The translations under genes and the position numbers were made by a program. A DNA stretch of 64,000 nucleotides, taken from contig JAETXT010000010.1 in assembly GCA_019188255.1 (NCBI GenBank), forward strand, positions 2,542,001 through 2,606,000. The letters run 5' to 3'. This document shows, one piece after another, positions 57,495 through 64,000 of the stretch. The number at the start of each line of letters is the position of its first letter. The first letter of the stretch is position 1. The notes beneath the pieces were generated by a model. That model had not been told where the DNA came from. It saw nothing but the letters and a program-made list of their open reading frames with translations, and ran no database searches. Origin of the DNA: Verticillium longisporum (Eukaryota > Ascomycota > Sordariomycetes > Glomerellales > Plectosphaerellaceae).

Positions 57495-59688
57495 ATGAGC
57501 GATAAGTGCGCGCCTCTCCCGACGATGCGAAGCCCGCGCGACATGCCTGACCCAAAGCGATGGGGTAACCAGCGCGTCGGCGCCGTTCTGGCCTTCGCGT
57601 CGGTTGCGGCCTTAGTGCTAGTCTGCGGTCAGCGGAGTCCTCTGGGCTTGGTAGTGGCCCCCTTGGGTGGTACTGGTTCCCCTGTTTCCCCAGGCCCACG
57701 ACCTTCTAGGTGGAGTTGGTCCGACGTGAGTGTGTGTGCCTCCACTGTTTGCTGTCCCCTGTGATTGAAGCCGTGTTCAGATCGAGCCGAGCCGGACGCT
57801 AGAATGGCATGCCTGCTTCGAAGATGGGCAGCATGACTGCGCCAGATTGGACGTGAGTATCCTGCTCTTCTTGATCGACGGCTAGCTATTAGGCTGCTGA
57901 TCTGATCAAGGTGCCGATGGACTGGCAAGACCCTCGGGGTGAGCGGAGGGTTGTGTTGGCGATTGCTCGAATACGTGCCACGGATAAAACTGATTACCGA
58001 GGGCCCGTCATCTTTAACCCCGGCGTAAGTTGGGAGCCCCTCTGGTCACTTCTCCATGGCTGACCACATTAGGGTCCTGGCGGTTCAGGAGTGTGGTCAT
58101 TGCGAAACCACGGCAAGCTGCTTCAACAGATTGTTGGTGAGAATCATGTAAGTGGCCTCAAATTGCATCTTGCCCTTGCATTATTTTCGCACATCCATGC
58201 TGAAATGCGCAGGATATCATCAGCTACGATCCTCGCGGTGGTCAGTCAAATCCCTGTTCCAATTTCTCAATTCCAAGGGACCTAACATTCTCAGTCGGCG
58301 CATCCACGCCCCGCCATCAGTGCTGGGAGACCCCCGAGCAAGAAAAGTCATGGAATCTCCGCGACCCCGGCGTCTTTGACTCTCATGCCGGCATCATCTC
58401 GGATCTCCATGTTCGTGCCACTGCCTACTCCCAGGCCTGCGAGCGCGCCATGAACGACTCGGAACTTCTGCGGCATTCCGGCTCCGTCTCCGCCGCCCGT
58501 GACCTGCTCGAGATTGTGAATCAGGGATCCCACGAGAATCTCAAGTATTGGGGCTTCAGCTACGGAACCATCCTCGGCGGCGTTTTCGCTGCCATGTACC
58601 CTGCCGCGTAGAGAGGCTGGTCAGCGACGGCAACGTCGACTACGAAGAGTGGTTCAACACGAAGCACCTCAACTTTGTGCACGACACGGAAAAGGTCGTC
58701 GAGGCTTTTTACGACTCCTGTCACCAGGCGGGGCCCGCCAAGTGCGCGTTCTACGAGGACACGCCGCAGCGCATCAAGGAACGGCTCGACCGTCTCTTCG
58801 CGGCCGTCAAGCGGCACCCCGTCATCATCTCGCCCAGCGACGAGGGCCCTGCCGTCCCGGAGCTGGTGACGTGGTCGGAGCTCAAGCGTCTCCTCTTCTC
58901 GGCGCTGTACCAGCCCCAGGCGCAGTTTGCCGGCTTTGCGCGCATCGCTGCGGCTCTCGAGAAGGGCGATGCACGACCATTTTATAAGCACTATCAGCCG
59001 GAACAGCCCTCTTCGGCGCCTATATGTGCTGGCGCGCCAGTCTCTCCCTTTGAGCCGCTGCCGGATGTCACGGAGGGGACGTCTGATACCTTCCCAGCAG
59101 TGAGGTGCGCGGATCGCAACCTTCATGGGCACAACGCCACGATGGACCAGATCCTAGAGGAAGCGAACGCGATGCTCGGAATAAGCCCGGCGACTGGGGC
59201 TGTCAATGCATTGCACTCTATGGTCTGCCTCGGGCGAACGGTCAAGCCAAAGTGGCGATTCCAAGGTTGGTCTTCCTGTTCGCCAGCATAGGTACAACTT
59301 GCAGAAGGACTAGGCTGATTGATCACCAGGTCCCTTTACAGGGAAAACGAAGCATCCCATTCTCTACATTGCCAACATGGCCGATAACACGACACCCCTC
59401 ATCAGCGCGCGGAACAACTCGGCTGGGTTCCCGGGCTCCGTGGTGCTGGTGCAGAACTCGTACGGCGTAAGTATGGTCCTTGGTCGCAGTACGAGCAGAC
59501 AGTGGTGCTGACGAATTTAGCACACATCGCTTGCGGCGCCTTCGAACTGTACACGATCGTATATCAACACGTACTTTCAGGAGGGGACGCTACCGAGTCC
59601 GGGCACGGAATGTGACGAGCCGTTTCTGCCATTCGAGGAGGCGACGTCGCCTTCCCCGTGGGTATTTCAGCCTCTGCTGAAAGCTTGA
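57495..59688 (+). CDS. TAP-like alpha/beta hydrolase (prolyl/tripeptidyl aminopeptidase type), frame broken
   Basis: Eight exons: 57495-57725, 57781-57852, 57911-58024, 58073-58147, 58213-58240, 58295-59265, 59330-59466 and 59521-59688. Together they give about 598 residues if one missing base near 58605 is allowed. An N-terminal single-pass anchor (GAVLAFASVAALVLVCG) precedes the catalytic region. Motifs include the oxyanion segment NPGGPGGSG, SYDPRG and nucleophile elbow GFSYG. The acid lies in NMADNTTP and the catalytic His in SYG|HTSLAAPS, just across the last splice. The frame meets TAG at 58609-58611 after AAMYPA, and the next frame continues VERLVSDGNVDYEEW; total exon length is one short of a multiple of three. 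It probably trims N-terminal residues from peptides at a membrane or outside the cell. Confidence 0.82.
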
Positions 59689-60463
59689 GGTGTGATCGCC
59701 TGAAAGAAGGGCTCTCTGATTTTGTTGAGCCAGTGTGCAAGCTGACTGTCGGCGGAACTTGGGCGTGGTCCTGGCACCCATGCGGCTCGGTTGCCACGCA
59801 AGGGATTTGGACTAGGCACTCCAGTGAGCGTTACTGTATCCGTAATACTTCATTAACGATCAAGCATGACTTACACGATATTTTCACCCTCGTTCAGCAG
59901 CGAGGAATTGTGCACCAGTGGAGACTGCTGGTTGTTGGTTGGCAGAGACAACATGGCCGGATGTCGGTGCTCTTGGCGGGTAGCCGCTCCAGGTCGAGAT
60001 CTTTTCCCTGCTCACTTAATGTGAAGCCTACCCCTTACAACATTCACCCAAGGCTCAACAGCTCACCATTCCACGAATGCTTAGGTCCCTCTGGTTCAAT
60101 GAAGGAGGCAAGCGAATCAAGGGCGAAACACACGAACATTGCGAGCCAAACACCCTCCGCGGAACGTTCCTCCAGCATGGCCGATATCCGCTCGACCGGC
60201 CCAGTACTCCTGAAGACCAGAAATCTTGAGATCACTTCATAGGGTCGCCATGCGTGCCATCAAGGAGGATGCCTCCAATGCGATGTATGGCGACTCTCAT
60301 CTATGGATCTCTTTCGAAAAAAGGCCGCGGTATCGATACATCGACCTTGCTGGGAGCAATAGGCGACACCATCGTGAAGACATGCTTGGAAACCACACCA
60401 TTCTGGACCAGACTTCAACGGGTGAAACGAATTCGCATTTTCTATCCACGACTCTACTACCCA
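59689..60463. other. Intergenic, convergent gene ends
   Basis: No gene is recognised between the hydrolase (+) and biotin synthase (-). Confidence 0.6.
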
Positions 60464-61765
60464 TCACGCAGCCATACCGATATCGGCAGAGGGCTGCTTC
60501 GACTTTTGAAAGCTCTTCATGGGCTCGAGGCCCCAGCGGCCAAACATGGCGTTGTCCTCATCCCAGCCGTTGCAGTCGGTGGTGAGCATCTTCTCGCCGG
60601 TGAAGATGGCATTGGCGCCAGCCATGAAGCACATGGCCTGCTGCTCCCCAGACATGGTCTTGCGGCCAGCAGCGATGCGAATGATGGTAGCGGGCATGAG
60701 GATGCGGGCGGCAGAGATGGTCCACAGCATGGCGGTGAACTTGACGGGCTCGCGGTCACCGGGAGGCGTGCCCTTGATGGGCACGAGGGCGTTGACGGGG
60801 AAGCTCTCGGGGTGGCTCGGCAGCGTGGAGACGGTGTGCAGCAGGCCGACGCGGTCCTCGGAGGTCTCGCCGAGGCCGAGGATGCCGCCAGAGCAGACGC
60901 TGATGCCGGCGTCGCGCACGTGGGACAGCGTCTGCAGGCGCTCGTCGTAGGTGCGCGTCGAGATGACGGACGGGTAGAACTCGCGGCTCGTGTCGACGTT
61001 GTGGTTGTAGGCCGTCAGCCCGGCCGTCTTGAGCTCGCGCGCCTGCTCGGCGTCGATCATGCCCAGCGTCACGCACACCTCCATGCCCATGCCCTTGACG
61101 CCCTCCACCATCGACTTGATGTTGCGCAGGCTGTTCTTGCGACCGCGCATGTCGCGCCACGCAGCGCCCATGCAGAAACGCGTGCTGCCGTTGGCCTTGG
61201 CCTTGGCCGCCGCCGCGAGGACGGATTCGACAGTCTCGACACGCTTCGCCTCGAGCTTGGTCTCCTTCTGGTATCGTGTCGACTGCGCGCAGTACGAGCA
61301 GTCCTCGCTGCAGCCGCCGACCTTGATGTTCATGAGGGTGCAGAGCTGCACCTCGGCAGGGTTGTGGAAGCGTCGATGGACGGAGCCCTAGGAATGGTCA
61401 GTCAGTCGGCGGTTGAATCAAAAGCTGGTGCATCGTGGCCAACGTACCGCTTGGTAGGCGAGGTCCATGAGGGGCTGGTAGTAGATGGCCGAGATCTCCT
61501 CCCGCGTCCAGGTGTTCCTAGGTTCCGTCGCCGCCAGGGCGTCGCGGAAGATGCGCTGCGCATCGTGTTTTGTCGTTGCGGTGGTGTTGTGACTCGTGGC
61601 GACCGAGGAAGGGGGAAGGGTGAGCGGCAGAGGGATGCCCCCAACATCGGCGTCAGCTGCGAGCATTTTTCTGTGCCATGCACTCAAGGCGTGTGCCCTC
61701 GGCGCCTGGACGGCCTGGAGACGCAGAGCGCCGAGGCTGCGTGAGATGCTGCTGCTGGTCCTCAT
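60464..61765 (-). CDS. BIO2: Biotin synthase
   Basis: The model joins 61765-61448 and 61387-60464 (60-bp intron, phase 0), 413 residues. The N-terminus (MRTSSSISRSLGALRLQ) is presequence-like, in keeping with a mitochondrial enzyme. The radical-SAM cluster motif is CSEDCSYC (CX3CX2C), preceded by VHRRFHNPAEVQLCTL. Further family segments are RFCMGAAWRDMRGRK, YNHNVDTSREFYP, CSGGILGLGE, NALVPIKGTPP and the [2Fe-2S]-site Arg in RIAAGR. It inserts sulfur into dethiobiotin. No other biotin gene is nearby, so full synthesis depends on genes elsewhere. Confidence 0.95.
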
Positions 61766-62494
61766 GATGAATTGACCGTCGTCGATACGTCTACAGAGCC
61801 TTGGGCCAGAGTGTAAGGAAAGCAGACCACAGAGGCCGTTTCGGTAACGGCCCTCGAGTCTCAAAATGACTCTCCGCTCTACATGTACATGTACATGTAC
61901 GAGCTGCTGCAGGTTTCACAAGCCAAGCGGCTAATGGCGGGAGATGCCACAGACGAGGGGCAGACAGGGGGCGTCGACATTGACCCTTCAGCTGAGGCAC
62001 AAGGCTACAAGGGTTGAGCTTCGTTTCTCGGGCATAAGACCCACGACATTGCCAATTGCCGGACTACCATTGGAACCTACCCCTCATCGCCCTGTTGCTC
62101 TGGGGCTCCTCAACACAGTTCGTTGGTGGATTGGTGGGTGAGCATGTTTATGTTGTTGATCCGCATGCTTAGCAGACGAGATCGTGCGACGCCATGCATG
62201 AGACCATTCCGAAAGCGCAGACGTGCCGAGAGTGCGCTGTTTTGCCTTGCCCTCTGTGACCCTGTCTCGCCCCTCGCTGTCGCGGTGGCACATCTCTTGT
62301 GGCACATCTCGTCTGGCAAGCAACCATCCTTATCGCGCTCTGCCACACCACAAAGCAGTGTCTGAGATTAAACCTTCATCTCAGCGAGCTTCCAGATCAA
62401 GCTACCCGCGTCAGCCGAGCCGAAGGCCCGAATCACACCCTAACTTTGACCCTAACCTTTGACCCTAACCCTTGGCCGGGCCATCGAAAGAAGA
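61766..62494. promoter_or_regulatory. Divergent promoter, BIO2 / ornithine cyclodeaminase-like
   Basis: No other gene fits. It includes a TACATG microsatellite (61879-61900) and three CCCTAAC-containing units (62438-62472) ending about 25 bp before the ATG on the right. Confidence 0.5.
62438..62472. repeat. Telomere-like CCCTAAC units, 12-13 bp period
   Basis: CCCTAACTTTGA, CCCTAACCTTTGA and CCCTAACCC follow one another in the leader of the cyclodeaminase-like gene. Confidence 0.8.
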
Positions 62495-63607
62495 ATGTTC
62501 ACGGTTCTTTCCGACGCCGCTGTCAAGGCCCTCTTCGACGCCTTTACTGCCGAGGATGTGTCCTACATGTCCGCCGTCCTCCGGGAGGCCTTCCGGGCCT
62601 ACTCCCGCGACAACGAGGCCGAACACCAGCCCCACCGCGCCGCCGTTACTCGGCCCAACGGCCAAACGTCCCTCTTCATGCCCGCCACCACCCCCAACGG
62701 GCTCTCCGTCAAGATCGTCGGCGTACCCCCTCCCAGATCTGCTGACGCCGGTGCCAGCGGACCCCCGTCGGCCCTGCGCTGCGTGCTAACCATCTGTGAC
62801 GCCGAGGGCCGTGGCGTCGGCGTCATCAATGCCGAGGCCTTTACCGCCTTTCGCACGTCCCTCGGCTCGATCCTGCTGTACCAGCGCCGACGAAGAACGG
62901 CTCGCATCGTTGCCTTTGGCGCCGGCAAGCAGGCGCTCTGGCACCTGCGACTGGCGCTGCTGCTTCGCGGCGGCGACATTGAGAGCATCACCGTCGTCAA
63001 CCGATCGAAACGTCGCGCAGACGACATGATCACGCAGTTGAAGGGGATGGGCGGAGGGAGCCCGGACGCGGATCACGTTCAATTCACCGTCATGGAAGCG
63101 GATCCCGAGGCGACGGCAGAAACGCCTGGACTGCAGGACGCGGTCGTTGGTGCCGACGTTATATTTTGTACGACGCCGTCCAGGGTCGAGCTGTTCCCTG
63201 CCGAGTGGCTCACTTCCGAAGAGGGCCGAGCGAAGAAGCGCTACATTGCGGCCATTGGATCGTACAAGCTCGACATGAAGGAAATCCCGCCTGCGTTTCT
63301 GCGGGCCATGACGGAGACGGATCTGGGTGGGTTGCTGGTCGTTGATAGTCGCGAGGCTTGCTATCTTGAGGCAGGCGAAATTGTCGAGGCAGAGGTACCA
63401 GCTGAGAGGATCATGGAGATAGGCCAGATTGTGCATGCCCAGGAAGCAGGCGACCAGCGTGTAGCGGAGACGCTTTCACAGAAGCTGGAGGACGGACTGG
63501 TCGTCTACAAGAGCGTTGGCGTTGGCATCATGGATCTCGCTTTGGGCAAGGCCCTGCTCGAGCTGGCTGGGAAGCACGACGTAGGAGTCGAGGTCCCAGA
63601 CTTCTAG
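62495..63607 (+). CDS. Ornithine cyclodeaminase / mu-crystallin family protein
   Basis: A single exon encodes 370 residues from ATG 62495. The N-terminal barrel part is MFTVLSDAAVKALFD... SLFMPAT. The Rossmann dinucleotide site is VAFGAGKQALWHLRLAL, followed by ITVVNRSKRRA (basic residues after strand 2, which would favour NADP). ADVIFCTTPSR and IAAIGSYKLDMKEIP are standard family segments. Members include ornithine cyclodeaminase (ornithine to proline), alanine dehydrogenases and ketimine reductases; sequence alone does not choose. Proline dehydrogenase lies 7 kb away but is not co-regulated in any visible way. It is divergent from BIO2. Confidence 0.87.
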   Translation: MFTVLSDAAVKALFDAFTAEDVSYMSAVLREAFRAYSRDNEAEHQPHRAAVTRPNGQTSLFMPATTPNGLSVKIVGVPPPRSADAGASGPPSALRCVLTICDAEGRGVGVINAEAFTAFRTSLGSILLYQRRRRTARIVAFGAGKQALWHLRLALLLRGGDIESITVVNRSKRRADDMITQLKGMGGGSPDADHVQFTVMEADPEATAETPGLQDAVVGADVIFCTTPSRVELFPAEWLTSEEGRAKKRYIAAIGSYKLDMKEIPPAFLRAMTETDLGGLLVVDSREACYLEAGEIVEAEVPAERIMEIGQIVHAQEAGDQRVAETLSQKLEDGLVVYKSVGVGIMDLALGKALLELAGKHDVGVEVPDF

Positions 63608-63777
63608 GCCTTCACTAGACTGTAAAGCTTCCTTGGGACTTTCTCCTCACGAACGTACAACTTTCACGAATGATGAGACATGGCGACGCCAAAAAAAAAA
63701 TGTCTGCTCGAGCAGCATCTCGTTTTCTCCCGCGCATCAGACAGGCTGAGCGAATGAGCAATTTACTGGACTCTACT

Positions 63778-64000
63778 CTACTCATCGACATGCCCATACG
63801 GGCTGAACATGCTCTCGGCACCCAATTGCTCCGCCAGGTCTAGCATCTCCCGCGGTGACAGCCCAATCATGCAGTCCGCCATGAACATGTCCCACCCAGC
63901 CTCATCCGCCTCGTCGTGCGTCTGCGCCGCCTCCTGCTCATCATGCTCCACCGCTGCCGCCATGGGCTCCTTGGCACAACCCCCGACGTTTCCAGTCGGA
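63778..64000 (-). CDS. 3' end of an unidentified acidic protein (partial)
   Basis: The frame is open from the window edge to the stop at 63778, with an internal ATG at 63963 (61 residues from there). The sequence is acidic (EHDEQEAAQTHDEADEAGWDM) and then has an amphipathic end, GLSPREMLDLAEQLGAE. It reads like the C-terminus of a longer, possibly regulatory, protein that begins outside the window. No family is recognised. Confidence 0.4.
   Translation of the reverse strand, partial: PTGNVGGCAKEPMAAAVEHDEQEAAQTHDEADEAGWDMFMADCMIGLSPREMLDLAEQLGAESMFSPYGHVDE

Noticed and set aside
60254..61744. 496-residue plus-strand open frame
   Set aside because: Antisense to biotin synthase and made of Ala/Gly/Val/Arg/His-rich sequence.
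62438..62472. Window lying at a telomere
   Set aside because: Only three imperfect CCCTAAC units, followed by an intact gene; not a telomeric array.

Overview
The window is nuclear DNA of a filamentous ascomycete, most likely a Sordariomycete. Short introns (about 50-150 bp) have GTRNGT-type donors and CTRAC branch sites. Typical fungal families are present: Zn2Cys6 regulators, sugar porters, a P450, a SUR7/PalI protein and a NACHT-ankyrin protein. An ADP-ribosyltransferase of the heat-labile-enterotoxin type points weakly to Hypocreales. There is one tRNA gene. I found no rRNA, CRISPR array or complete transposon.

Layout. 0-9.4 kb: a secreted GH3 glycosidase (+), a Zn2Cys6 regulator with two tandem zinc clusters (-), a sulfatase (-) and a sugar porter (+). 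The last two diverge from a promoter rich in CGG dyads. Together they look like a small catabolic locus for a sulfated glycoside. 10.7-15 kb: a broken enterotoxin-like ADP-ribosyltransferase, a frame-broken SUR7/PalI membrane protein and a P450. 15-17.4 kb has no gene. 17.4-27.5 kb is very GC-rich and full of minisatellites. It holds an allantoate-permease-type transporter, an ankyrin protein with a helical membrane-like tail, an orphan protein and a long coiled-coil protein. 27.8-31 kb: two Tyr/Pro/Asn-rich genes and a small ankyrin protein. 31.7-39 kb: a prolyl 4-hydroxylase-like dioxygenase and a large NACHT-ankyrin protein, followed by tRNA-Lys(CUU).

39.6-47.6 kb: an Eco1-type zinc-finger protein, a Vma12-like V-ATPase assembly factor, a COQ1-type polyprenyl diphosphate synthase and allantoinase. 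47.9-53.3 kb: a decayed sugar locus with a GH3 beta-glucosidase pseudogene, a divergent sugar-permease pseudogene and an intact Zn2Cys6 regulator. 53.9-64 kb: proline dehydrogenase, a TAP-like alpha/beta hydrolase, biotin synthase, an ornithine cyclodeaminase-like protein and a gene end at the window edge.

Several conserved genes (COQ1, TAP hydrolase, SUR7/PalI, NACHT-ankyrin) contain breaks that all have the sense of one missing base. At least three lie in short G or C runs, so base-calling error is as likely as decay. The GH3 and permease remnants at 48-51.5 kb also carry point stops and lost segments and are true pseudogenes. Spliced models below were built by hand from reading frames and splice signals.
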